A DNA stretch of 64,000 nt from Raphanus sativus (taxonomy: Eukaryota; Streptophyta; Magnoliopsida; Brassicales; Brassicaceae): assembly GCF_000801105.2 (NCBI RefSeq), contig NC_079519.1:26077288-26141287 (forward strand), written 5' to 3'. The position numbers and the translations under genes were made by a program. The notes under the pieces are model-generated. The model did not search any database, had not been told where the DNA came from, and was given only the letters and a program-made list of their open reading frames with translations. Positions 36,424 through 47,261 of the stretch are shown one piece after another (positions within the stretch are counted from its first letter, which is position 1; each line of letters starts with the position of its first letter).

Positions 36424-36860
36424 GAAAAGGCGTTGTACTGTTCTTTGGGGCACTCTTCCTTGAAGCTTGAGCTTACGATAGGATTCTCGGATGTGGCAGG
36501 GCCTGATGTGTCCTGTTTCATTCCTTTTGACCATAACAAGTCGAGCTGTTTCCACAAGTTCACCGACAAACATTTTTGCTATATACCACTAACAACGGAA
36601 AGCCTAGGGTCGTCGTTGTTCATATTCTTAATCCCTGTTTTTTTTTTGAGCACTTTTTTTTTAATCCCTGTTATAGTCTCTAATAACTTCTTCATGTTTG
36701 ATCTATGAAGAAGAGTAGATCTCCTGAAACATTCTGCTCATTTGATCCTCCGTGAATTGCGATGTAATAGCATGCATCTTGCCTACCTTCTTCTCGCTAT
36801 CATCATCTGGGATTATGGTGAGATCAATTTCCATATACTCTGAGGCTTTACGTTATTTAA
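36424..36860 (-). pseudogene. Coding-like remnants downstream of the NAC gene
   Basis: Two minus-strand stretches look coding. About 36855-36706 reads KASEYMEIDLTIIPDDDSEK, then KVGKMHAITSQFTEDQMSRM and a stop. About 36590-36424 reads NLWKQLDLLWSKGMKQDTSG, then PATSENPIVSSSFKEECPKE. I recognise no family. They may be exons of a lost gene. Confidence 0.3.
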
Positions 36861-37224
36861 TTAATATATGGAAGAACCCTATATATACTCAATTACTCAT
36901 GCTTATAAGTGTAGTAAAATAAGTTGGCTTTCCGATTTGTGACAACTAATGATGCATAGAGAAAATTGTCACCCACAATATTCACTCACACAAGTGAAAC
37001 TCAAATCTTCAAAACTATTGATCAAACTATCAGAAACAGAGCAAAAGAAAACAGAGTTGCTCTCTGTCAAAAAACGTAACAATGTGTGTTTTCCCAATAG
37101 ATTGAATATAGAACTATACAGAAACTAATCAGTCATCACCAGTTCTATAGATTTTAAAGAGAGAGTAAATGAAATAGAAACAGAATCTGAATGAAATATT
37201 CGTATGAGAAACACACATGGAATC

Positions 37225-38286
37225 CTAGAAATATTCAAAATGACTGTCAAGTGGAGATGGGAAGAGAAGGCTAATCCTGCAAATAACTTTACCTTGCTCC
37301 TTCTTCTTAGCCAGCCTATACTCATCCATCACCCAAGTCACCTTAAACTCGTTCACTTCATACTTCTCATCTCCCCAAAACTTGTAAACCGGTTCTGCTT
37401 CCCCCTCCTTGACACAGAACTTGAACAACCTCTTGAACCCAAGAACCTCCTTGTTTCTCTTCGAACTGATCACTCTATCTCGTCTCATGATCCTCCAGCA
37501 ACCCCCATCGCATCCGTGATCTGTCCGACCAGAACTCTCTTCACGGTTAACGAAGAAGTAGCGTCCCTTGTGCAGCTCCACGGAGCTCTGGTCAGCATCC
37601 ACGATCATCCACGGCACTGCACCGTACACTTGCTCGCTCTGGAGGAAATGGCTAGGCCAGTCGTTTCGAGCATCCACACACATCTTCAGATAGTACGAGA
37701 TGATCTCGTCCGTTGGTGGGTTCGGTACACAGAGATCAAAACTCGGCAAGAGATCTCTTCGAGTTAAGGGAATGATCCATTTAGAGAGAAACGAGAATTG
37801 CTTGGCGAGCAAGGAAGTGACCTCGTATCGTAGCAAAGCCCTAATCTTGCAAATGACTTGATCTTGCTTCCATTTATCAACGAGCCTATACTCCTCCATG
37901 ACCCAGATGATCTCTCCTTCTTCTTCCTCTGGTCGTTTCTTGTCGTTTTCACAGAACTTGAGGATCTTCTTGAACCCTAGAATCCTCCCGGTCTCCTCGG
38001 ACTTGATCGGTTTATCACGGGCCATGATCCTCCAGCAGCCAGTGACACTTCCATCGGTCTTGCCGCAAGAATCTGTTCTGCTTTTGACGAAGATGAAGTT
38101 GTAAGGGTTAGTGTTGAAGGAACGCCATGGGTTCAGGTTGTACACGTTTGCTTCTTCGTCTCGGAGAAAGTGGCCAGGCCAGGATTTGCGGTTGTTGATC
38201 ATCATGTTCAGGTAGTACGAGATTATGATCTCGTCTTCTGGTTCGATTTGGTCGTCTTCTTGAAATATTTTAGAGTGATCTTCCAT
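37225..38286 (-). CDS. Protein with two tandem NAC domains
   Basis: A single uninterrupted frame of 353 codons. Residues about 14-175 and about 190-345 are two copies of the same divergent NAC domain. Each has D-EIISYYL (NAC subdomain A, normally DEELV-YYL), W-HFL, a lysine-poor R-GR-YFFV/NFIFVKSR block, GCWRIM-RD (the usual GYWK/WKATG region), VLGFK-LFKFC and TWVM-EYRL, ending VICRI. NAC proteins are plant nuclear transcription factors; single-domain is the norm, with a variable activation tail, which is absent here. No intron is evident, although NAC genes usually have two. It may be an atypical family member with altered DNA binding. The start at 38286 is the first Met, and the frame is closed upstream. 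Confidence 0.8.
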   Translation of the reverse strand: MEDHSKIFQEDDQIEPEDEIIISYYLNMMINNRKSWPGHFLRDEEANVYNLNPWRSFNTNPYNFIFVKSRTDSCGKTDGSVTGCWRIMARDKPIKSEETGRILGFKKILKFCENDKKRPEEEEGEIIWVMEEYRLVDKWKQDQVICKIRALLRYEVTSLLAKQFSFLSKWIIPLTRRDLLPSFDLCVPNPPTDEIISYYLKMCVDARNDWPSHFLQSEQVYGAVPWMIVDADQSSVELHKGRYFFVNREESSGRTDHGCDGGCWRIMRRDRVISSKRNKEVLGFKRLFKFCVKEGEAEPVYKFWGDEKYEVNEFKVTWVMDEYRLAKKKEQGKVICRISLLFPSPLDSHFEYF

Positions 38287-38566
38287 GTCTTCTTCTTATA
38301 AAAAGTATGAGAAGAAGAAGATTTTTGCAGTGAAGAAATGAATATGATATGAAAGATCTAGAGAGAAAGCAAGAAGAAGAAGAAGCAAAGTAGACTTTGT
38401 TTCTCTTGGGACGAAGAAGATGAAGAAGCAGAAGAGATGTGATGTTTAGTTTAGTAGATGTGATTATATAGTTAGTTGTTACCGACTTGATTACCGTTAT
38501 TTATCTCTCTCATGAATACTTACAATAATTTTTCTGTAAAATTGAATTTATTTTTGTTTATATGAT
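38287..38566. other. NAC gene upstream region
   Basis: Contains a gaagaagaag-rich leader and AT-rich promoter sequence. Ends at the target site of the LINE. Confidence 0.4.
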
Positions 38567-38581
38567 AAACTTGCAAATGTT

Positions 38582-39420
38582 AAATGGGCATTCCAGTAAA
38601 CTCCACGGTTCACAAGGTTATGACTAACACGAGAAGGCGACGGCATCGACTTGATATTTTTAATGAGCTTGAAACACTTATTGCGATGCAAAGGGAGAAG
38701 ATGACGCTGATGCAGGATCAATTCCTTTGGAAACATGGCAGTGATAAGTTCAAACCTGTTTTTGTCACGAAGTTGACCTGGGAATTAACTCGGAAACATG
38801 AGCAACCAGTCGCATGGTGGAAAGCGATATGGTTCCAACACTGTACTCCGAAGTATGCAGTACACAATAGGCTGTCAACAGGAAACAGAATGCTTGCTTG
38901 GAACGCTAACGTGAATCCAGCATGTGCTCTCTGCCATGACCCCTTGTAAACTCGGGATCATCTATTGTTTTAATGCGCCTACTCATCGGAGGTCTGGTCA
39001 CTCTTAATGTCTGGTCTGTTGCAGGCAAATTTCACTACAAGATGGTCGGAATTAATGGACCTGAGTATGGACACCAGTCGAGGTCTACTTGAGACTTTCC
39101 TTACAAGGTACACCATCCAAGCCACAATATATTCACTGTGGAAAGAAAGGAATGACAGGAGACATGGGGCTACACCTACTACAGCAGCAACACTTGCGAG
39201 AATGGTGGATCGACAAGTTCGAGATCGGTGCTTAGCGTTTCACCAACAGGGAAACTTCAAACTGGCAGCATGACTATCTCTGTGGTTTGCCACAAGATGA
39301 CACACGATTTTCTATATTTTACGTAGAAGCTCCATAATTTTTTTTTTTTAAAACTGATGAACTAGTTGTAAAAATGTTATTTTCTTTTTGAATAAATTTA
39401 ACGTATATTCAAAAAAAAAA
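38582..39420 (+). mobile_element. 5'-truncated LINE (L1-type), zf-RVT region only
   Basis: Flanked by an exact 15-bp target duplication aaacttgcaaatgtt (38567-38581 and 39421-39435), with an A-tail at the right end. The frame from 38584 encodes the C-terminal zinc-binding region of a LINE reverse transcriptase (HKVMTNT-R-R, FLWKHGSDKFKP, WWKAIWFQHCTPKYA, NRLSTGNRM, NPACALCHD, later LWKERNDRRH). Two in-frame stops (38947 and 38971) break it. Strong 5' truncation is typical of target-primed reverse transcription. Confidence 0.9.
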
Positions 39421-39648
39421 AAACTTGCAAATGTTTTGTTAAAAGAATAAAAAAAAATCACATAGTGTATCTTATCTGGATTAGCTGATAACATTTCATT
39501 TGTTATTGTATGTATGATCTAAAAATTGAATATTAATATATGTTGAATAGTGTGGATATTATTTTTCTAGTTTTCCAGAAAAAAATGAGTGTTAACAAAG
39601 AGCTAAGAAAAAAATCCACAATGGAATTGACACAACAAATGATATACC

Positions 39649-40024
39649 TGTGAGAATTAGAGAAATATCTGAGAATTTATTTTTGGAAGAATGAAGAACA
39701 AGAGAGAGAGAGAGAAAATGAGAGAGATCTAGATTTCAAACTGTAAGAGAGAGAAGGAGTGAATAATTTTTCCTTGTTAATTAATTGTAGATCTGAGTAC
39801 AAGTATTTAAAGACAAGTTGTCTCAGTACATATTATAATAAACTATTTATTGTTTATAATATCTTCAACGGTCTCCTTCTCTCTTCTTCTTCTCTTCATG
39901 TTGGTAAACACAAGTCTAGTACTCCTTATAAAGTCTTATAAAGCCTTATAAGTCTCTAGCTTAATTCTCAAGTCTGGCAGCTTAATTCTCAAGTCTGGCA
40001 GCTTAATTCTGCTTCATGTCAACA
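39649..40024 (-). repeat. 3' LTR of the copia element
   Basis: Near-identical partner of 44315-44691. Contains a tandem copy of the 20-21-bp motif cttaattctcaagtctggca that the 5' LTR has once. Confidence 0.93.
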
Positions 40025-40036
40025 CTCTCCATCAAA
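40025..40036 (-). other. Polypurine tract of the copia element
   Basis: On the minus strand gatggagag directly precedes the 3' LTR TGTTGAC, the expected place for plus-strand priming. Confidence 0.6.
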
Positions 40037-40163
40037 CTTGACCATGTGGAACAAGTCAAGTTTGGAAACCATGAAGCATTCCCTCATTAAAACCTTGATA
40101 TGCAAAACCTAGTGGGAAAAAAAACATATCAAGGAAAGAGTAGAACACCACATGGTTAGAGGA

Positions 40164-43100
40164 TCAATGCGATGAGAGATCCACAAGTCCAAGCTTTGAA
40201 TGGATGAACTCACATACTTTAGAACTTGCAGCTTTGGTGAAGATATCAGCCAACTAGTCTTCACTTCTGGTATAACATGGGAGGATGATCTTCTGCTCAA
40301 CAGCTTGTCTCACCTTATGGCAATCAACCTCTATGTGTTTGGTCCTCTCATGAAAGACTGAGTTGCTGGCAATGTGTATAGCAGCCTGATTATCACAATG
40401 CATAGTGATTGGAGTTATAGATTCAATTCCCAAGTCTTTGAGCAATCCCTTAATCCAAATCAACTCGCTTGTGAGCTTCCTCATAGCTCTATATTCTGCT
40501 TCAGCACTAGAGCAAGACACCACCTTCTGCTTCTTGCTCTTCCAAGTCACCAAATTCCCTCCAATAAAAGTGCAATATCCAGTAGTTGATCTCCTATCAA
40601 CTCTGTCTCCTGCCCAATCAGCATCACAATATCCAACTATCTCAGTGCTTTTGTTGCATCCTATCCAGATTCCTTGTCCTGGCGCCAATCTTAGATATCT
40701 TAGGATCCTCTCAACCATGTTCCAATGATGAACTTTTGGTGCTTGCATCTGTTGGCTCACTTGGTTCACAGCAAAGCAGATGTATGGTCTTGTGATGGTT
40801 AGATATATGAGCTTTCCAACCATCCTCCTGTACCGCTTCACATCTTCAAATGGTTTGTCCTCAAACTCCCCATTACGCAGTACCTTGTAACCATCTTCTA
40901 GTGGAGTCTTTGTTATCTTTCTTCCTAGATCACCTGCCTCACTCAACATATCAAATGTGTACTTTCTTTGGTTTAAGAATAGCCCTTCTTTAGATCGGCA
41001 TATCTCAATCCCTAAAAAGTACTTTAGTTCACCCAAGTCTTTAATATCAAATGAGGATTTGAGGAAAGCCTTAGTTGAGATGATACCTTCTTTATCACTT
41101 CCTGTGACAATAATGTCATCCACATATATCAATATGACTATGATGCCTTGTTGTGTGGTGAGTGTAAAAAGGGTGTGATCAGCTTCAGACTTGTTGAATC
41201 CTCTTCCATTGAGTGTTGTGCTGAGTTTATGGTACCAGGCTCTTGGGGATTGCTTTAATCCATATATTGCTTTCTTTAGCCTAAGCACATTTCCTGGTTG
41301 CACAAGATCTTCCATACCAGGAGGTGGTCTCATGTAGACTTCATCTTCTAATTCACCTTGAAGGAAAGCATTCTTGACATCCATCTGCCATAGATCCCAC
41401 TCTAAGTTGACTGCCAATGAGAGAACCACTCTGATCGTGTGTAGTTTGGCCACAGGTGCAAATGTATCCAAGTAATCTTCCCCATACACCTGAGTGTAGC
41501 CTCTTGCAACAAGCATGGTCTTCTTTCTCTCTGGTTTCCCATTAGCTTGATACTTTATAGTGAAGAGTAGTCTGCTTGTAACTGCCTTTTTGCCTTTGGG
41601 GAGTTAAGTCTCATACCGTGTGTCATTCTTAACCATAGCACCAATCTCATCCCCAACAGATTCTCTCCATTCGTCCAATGCCATTGCTTCTTCATAAGAC
41701 CTTGGAATATACTCCTCATCTAAGTTGATCATGAAAGCTTGATGCTCCACTGGATATTGAGCAAGTGAGCAGACTGCTTGAATTGGGTGAGCTACAGCTT
41801 GGCTATTGAAATACACTCTAGTGTCAACCCACTGAGATGGTTTCTTCACTCTTGTACTCCTTCTCACTGGTTGAATCAGCTCAGGTTCAGCCTCACTGAC
41901 TCCACTTGGCTCTCCCATCTGTACCTCAGCTTCTGATCTACTGACTCAACCTGGCTCTCCCATCTGTACCTCAGTTTCTGATCTATCATCTTGATCATGA
42001 GATAATGGGCTTTCTTCAGGTTGAGCTTGCGCAGGCTGCTCAGTTCTATCACCCCCTTCATGATCAAGATGAGTGATCTCAACATCTTCCACTGTTTTAT
42101 CTACAGCGTGTGTTGGAACCTCTCTGACCGGGGCTGGTTAGTTTGGTAAATTGATTCCAATTGACTCCATGATGCGCCTTAGGTTGTCTGCCCTATCAGA
42201 GGATGTTTGAGCGAGGTCCTTGAGCTTATCCCAACTCTTCTCCTCATAGTATCCTCTTGATTCCACAAACTTTACATCTCTAGAGACTAGCACCCTTCTC
42301 ATGTCTGGATCATAGCACTTGTAGCCTTTTTGGTTAGGAGAATAACCCACGAACATGGCTTTAGTGCTTCTGGCTTCAAGTTTGTTTCTCTGCTCTCCTG
42401 GTACCAGTACAAAGCAGATGCATCCAAACACACGCATGTGATCCAGAGATGGCTTGCTCTTGTTGAGAACTTCATAAGGAGAGAGGTCATTGAGGACTTT
42501 AGTTGGAGTCCTATTGATCAGATAACAAGCAAACATCACAGCATCACTCCAGAACCGCTTTGGGACATTAGTGTGAAACATCATTGATCTAGCCACTTCC
42601 ATAAGGTGCCTGTTTTTCCTCTCAGCAACTCCATTTTGCTGAGGAGTATAAGGACAGCTAGTCTGATGAATAATCCCATGTTGTGATAGGAATTGCTTGA
42701 GTGATGTGCTTGTGTACTCTCCACCATTATCTGACCTGAGAATCTTCAACTTAGCACTGAAATGAGTGGCGACATGAGACTGAAAATTCTTGAAAGCTTC
42801 CAAGACTCTGTCCTTAGACTGTATCAGTGTCACCCAAGTGTACTTGGACTTCTCATCAATGAAGGTGACAAAGTATTTGTGATTCTCTCTAGACATACAA
42901 GGAGTAGTCCACACATCAGAGTGAACCAGGTCGAAACACTTCTCATAGATAGTGTTGGACCTTGGAAAGTATGTCCTGCAATGCTTCCCCAATATGCAAG
43001 CTTCACACTCTTCATTCTTAAACACCACTCCTGGAAGCATCAGATTTAAAGCTCTAGTATGAGGATGTCCCAATCTAGCATGCCATATGGTGCTCTCAAC

Positions 43101-44177
43101 TCCAGTAGAAGTACTGACCAAGCAAAGGGATGAAGCGGATTCATATAGTTTAGTCTTCTGAAGATGATACAGTTCCTGATGGCTGTGACCTTTTCCTATA
43201 GCATGCCCTGTCTTTAAGTCTTGAAACTCAACCTCATCTGGTCTGAAGACAACTTGACAGCTCAGATCAACAGTAGCCCTCCTCACGGATAGCAAATTAG
43301 ATGTAAACTGAGGCATATATAAGGCAGTTGATTCCCTATCGAACAACCTAAGGTTCCATATCCCTTCTATCTTCACCTTATCACCATTTGCTATAAGCAC
43401 ATTCCCTGTGGCAGACTGAATATCACTAATCAAGTTCCTATCACTAATCATGTGATGGCTTGCTCCTGAATCTATGATAATGGGTTTAGAGTCAGGAGAG
43501 TATTTACCAGCCTCCTTGGATGAAATAAGGGATTTTGCAGCTTTGATAAAGGAATCAAGGTCTCTTCTGGTTACTAGGCCATCAGGGTTGGTTGCGCCAG
43601 CCACACTTTTCCACCTTTCTACTTCAGTTGAGTCACTACTGAGAGTTGAGTACATGGTTCTTCCTTGAATCAGTGGATGCTCAAACTCCTTGAACTCATA
43701 TCTAGCTGGCTGACTTCTCAGGAAACATGCATCTTCTAAATCTGGAATCTTTCCTTCTCTAAGGAAATAATTTATCAGGTTGTTGTAGGTTGAATCCAGG
43801 TGCAGGAGAAAGCTGAAAAACTTGTCTTGCTCATAAACAGCTTGAAGACTTTCCCATAGACTTTCATAGACAGTCTGAAGATTCTCCCATAGATTCCTGG
43901 CGGTTTTAATGTGAGAATGAGCCTTTAAGATTGGCTCAAACAGAGAGTTGTGTATGATTCCAAGTGTTTGCTGGTCTTCTTGAACCCACTTGTTGTCATG
44001 CTTCAGACGTGTAGCCTTAATATCCTCTTGAGTCATCCTCTTTGAAGTTCCAGCCTTCATAATGTGGCTGTCCCAAAGTCCATGACTTCCCAAGGTAATT
44101 ATGGCCACTCTTGACCATATCAGATAATTAGACCCCTCAAGGGTTACAGGAATAAGAATCTCTGATTTTTCCATCAT
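40164..44177 (-). pseudogene. Copia gag-pol in one frame with four stop codons
   Basis: One minus-strand frame of 1338 codons runs from the Met at 44177 to a natural-looking TGA at 40164. It has no frameshift but is cut by in-frame stops at 42138, 41946, 41604 and 40254. In order: UBN2-type Gag start (EGSNYLIWSRVAIITLG), protease (IIDSGASHHMI), integrase zinc site (WHARLGHPHTR ... CEACILGKHC), catalytic core (DVWTT, LRSDNGGEY, NGVAERKNRHLMEV), RT (WQMDVKNAFLQGELEDEVYM, ILIYVDDIIVTG), RNase H (YCDADWAGD, SSAEAEYRAM). The Gag zinc knuckle CX2CX4HX4C is absent, and Gag has a short tandem duplication (ENLQTVYE / ESLQAVYE). The copy cannot make its own full polyprotein. Confidence 0.92.
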
Positions 44178-44302
44178 GAACAGCTGAAGAACATCAAGAA
44201 CAGCTATTATCCAGTGGTAGAGATTTCAAAAGATTATCAGAATAAGAAAAAGAAATTTAAAGAGTAGATTTACGGAAGTAGAATAAGTTTCAGGAGCTTA
44301 TT

Positions 44303-44314
44303 GCTCTGATACCA
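44303..44314 (-). other. tRNA primer-binding site of the copia element
   Basis: Minus-strand TGGTATCAGAGC lies directly after the 5' LTR and is complementary to the 3' end of plant initiator tRNA-Met, the common copia primer. Confidence 0.9.
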
Positions 44315-44691
44315 TGTGAGAATTAGAGAAATATCTGAAAATTTATTTCTGGAAGAATGAAGAACAAGAGAGAGAGAGAGAGAAAATAAGAGAGATCTAG
44401 ATTTCAAACTGTAAGAGAAAGAAGAAGAGAATAATTTTTCTTTGTTAATTAATTGTATATCTGAGTACAAGTATTTAAAGACAAGTTGCCTCAGTACATA
44501 TTATAATAAACTATTTATTGTTTATAATATCTTCAACGGTCTCCTTCTCTCTTCTTCTTCTCTTTATGTTGGTAAACACAAGTCTAGTACTCCTTATAAA
44601 GTCTTATAAAGCCTTATAAAATCTTATAAAGTCTTATAAATTTCTAGCTTAATTCTCAAGTCTGACAGCTTAATTCTACTTCATGTCAACA
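44315..44691 (-). repeat. 5' LTR of the copia element
   Basis: Begins TGTTGACATGAAG and ends CTCACA on the minus strand. See the whole element. Confidence 0.93.
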
Positions 44692-46436
44692 ATACCATCC
44701 ACGAACAAGTTTACATCTGTTAATCTAGGATGACAATCTTTCATTTAATAGAGTAAAAGTCAACATATCAGGCATTGTTTCAGCTTATAATAGAAGCATC
44801 TAGAATTATATGAAATGTATGTTATCCGAAACTGTACCTACTAAAAGATTCATGTGCGTTTATGATTGGTATATACATGGATACTACGTATTTTCCGAAT
44901 ATGTCTTGTTAAGTATTTTGGTTATTTGTAGCTATTTAGGTTATTTAGTGCGTACCCAACCTAAGTTAAGAATATTTCAGACGGCAAGTTAATTGGTCTA
45001 TGCTAGTTAACGACTTGAGTTTAGTGGTTATTGCATCTTGTAAACCCCATCTTGATTGTATTGTTTGTTGTTTGATTTTTGCTTTTGAACTCGTATGCTT
45101 TTTTCCGTCACGAAAATGATGCATTGAAATGGGTTAAAGCCCAAAAGATAATGTTAGCCCATTGGGATTCTCGTTACAGAAACACGAAGGGTCGTTTTTG
45201 CTAGTGAATCCGCAATAGAGTTTTCAGATCGAATGATATGAGAGAAAGAAAAGGGTCGGGGTCGGGGATTATCCACTACATCCGATCGAACTTGTATGCT
45301 TCCAACCTATTATATATAGTTTTTATATCTCAAACCATACAAAATTAGATTATGAACCTTTATTGCTTAACCTTGTGCAAAATTTATTTTCCGTCTAATA
45401 ATTCTTAATTACATTCTCGCTCTTGGAAAATTTGGTCAAATTAACAATACAAAATTAGATTATGAACTTTAAAATTATAGCTAACCCTTGTACAAAATTT
45501 ATTTTCCATCTAACTATCACTAAACTATAATTCTGAGACTCATCATTTATGACTGGTTGACGACTAGAGACTGAAAACAAAACCCGATCAAGAGGAAACC
45601 AAACCGGACTGGTTGCAATAGATAAGTCTTTGTTCCTCTTAGAGAGCCGGAACAAATGATAACTATTTGTTGCTAGTGATTAACATTTTTTATAGTTTGA
45701 AACTGACATTTTTATATGTCTGAACAACATCCCTATTATGTGTCTATATAGATTGTTTGATGATTTTCGGGATAATGTGGCATTTTGATTTAACAAATAT
45801 TAACGGGTTGTCAACTCCTAAAATTTTAAGTGCTAAAAACATTTTTAGTGAAAATTTTTCTAACTCTTAATGCTTTAAACTTTTAAACTTGTATGTTAGT
45901 TCTTTAAATTTTAGAAATAAAAACTAATGTTTATTGAGCATCCATGATCGACCCTATAATGAGACTCGAGCAAGCGCCGACTTAAGCAAAACTGTAATCT
46001 CTTCTTTTTTTTTTCTGTTGATCACCAAGTTTACTAAAGTTTCACTTTATATGGAGTAAAATAATGATTTTAAAACAGTATATGACATTTGGAAGCCTTT
46101 TGCTGATTTGTCTTGAAAGTGGATTCTCCAATTTAAGTAAAACAAAGAAAAGACGGTACTAAAAAGACGATACCTTTCATAACTTTCCAAGAAGTTACGA
46201 AAATTACATCTTAATTAAAGGCGTAGAGAACGCACAAATGGCTGTACCATAGAAAAGTAACATATCGTAACGCCAAGAATATACAATAGATCAAGATGTG
46301 GTTATTGATTTCTGATGTGTATAAAATTAGTTTTTTTTTCTTTTTTGAAACTCTGTATAAAACTAGTTTTGAGTGAACATAGTCAAACTCAAATCTATTA
46401 TAAACTAAAACAACGAAACGTTTAAGAGAGATAGGG
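44692..46436. other. Intergenic with LINE RNase H scrap
   Basis: AT-rich. Apart from the RNase H remnant at 45145-45300, I see no gene. The last part is the upstream region of the small secreted protein gene. Confidence 0.45.
45145..45300 (-). pseudogene. LINE-type RNase H C-terminal remnant
   Basis: The minus strand reads NPRPRPFSFSHIIRSENSI followed by ADSLAKTTLRVSV and a stop. An HIPRSEN-ADSLAK ending is characteristic of plant RVT_3 domains. No other part of the element is nearby. Confidence 0.55.
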
Positions 46437-46733
46437 ATGACGAAGTGGAGTGTGGTGATGATGATGGTAGTGTTGGTGATAGCTACCATGGAACGAGAAG
46501 CAGAAGGAACCGACCCCGTATGTTTATATGATTGCTTGAAAAAGTGCCGTCATCAGGATCCTTCTGTGAGAAGATTTTGTCTCTGCGAGTGTGTTTTAAC
46601 GTGCATTTTCTTCAAGAGCCCACAAGACCAGCATCTTACTGAAAGAAAATCTCTCTACCAAGCTCTAAAGGGCGAAACATGCGGCCTATCACCTAGTGCT
46701 CCATCACCATCACCATCACCATCATCACAGTAA
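46437..46733 (+). CDS. Small secreted cysteine-rich protein, thionin-like
   Basis: 98 residues. A hydrophobic signal peptide (VVMMMVVLVIA, cleavage probably near residue 24) is followed by a mature part with eight cysteines (C-YD-C-LKK-C, then C-LC-E-C-VLT-C, and a last C in ETC) and a proline/serine tail (PSPSPS). Spacing resembles the thionin-like/stem-type secreted peptides of Brassicaceae, but I cannot name a subfamily; a defence or signalling role is inference. The last codon overlaps a possible GT donor at 46730. With the acceptor ending at 46964 the protein would gain about 12 residues; otherwise this is a 3'-UTR intron or unspliced. The gene converges on the 3' end of TET2. Confidence 0.65.
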   Translation: MTKWSVVMMMVVLVIATMEREAEGTDPVCLYDCLKKCRHQDPSVRRFCLCECVLTCIFFKSPQDQHLTERKSLYQALKGETCGLSPSAPSPSPSPSSQ

Positions 46734-47261
46734 TTATATAGTTAAATTTGTGTTTATGTAAACTATAGTATATTTGTTTGAAAGAGTAAAAATAGTGTAT
46801 TTAAACGTGATTTAAGTATAAATGATATTTCATTTTGAAGACGTTAGTATATACTTATAAATATCTTTTTAAAACAACCATGCCTTATGCCTATATGTGT
46901 TTACTTTCTTGTGTTATGTGTATAGAGAAGCTGAGTAGATTTATGTATGTTGTTGACATTGCAGGATGAAAATAAGCTTTAGAAAAGAGACACTCAAGGC
47001 GTAGATGTTCATGGTTAAATCTTCTAGATTTTGTATAAGTGACAAATGGTAATCAATAAAATATTCAAATTGTTAACTTGACCCGTATAAATTGGTTCAG
47101 TTATCTGTTCTTTCACAAGCAATCTAACATAAACATAAAAATCCATGCAAAGTTGCTTTTTTTAAAACACAGTGATAATATCACAATCTATTTTCGAATA
47201 CTCCAATCCCAAAAACGACAAACAAATCTATACACATGCACACTTAAGACGCAGCCCTGTT

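Larger units (their letters stand above)
39649..44691 (-). mobile_element. Complete Ty1/copia LTR retrotransposon
   Basis: LTRs of 376 and 377 bp, TGTGAG...CAACA, are bordered by a perfect 5-bp duplication atacc (39644-39648 and 44692-44696). The element runs on the minus strand: 5' LTR at 44315-44691, primer-binding site, gag-pol, polypurine tract, 3' LTR at 39649-40024. The LTRs differ by about a dozen substitutions plus a few short indels in repeated motifs, so the insertion is fairly recent but not new. Domain order protease-integrase-RT-RNase H defines copia. Confidence 0.95.

Noticed and set aside
37204..37767. 187-codon + strand frame antisense to the NAC gene
   Set aside because: It is a mirror of the NAC coding sequence with no recognisable domain.
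41876..42085. 69-codon minus-strand frame between copia integrase and RT
   Set aside because: It is out of frame with the polyprotein. The true frame runs through here with stops at 42138, 41946 and 41604.
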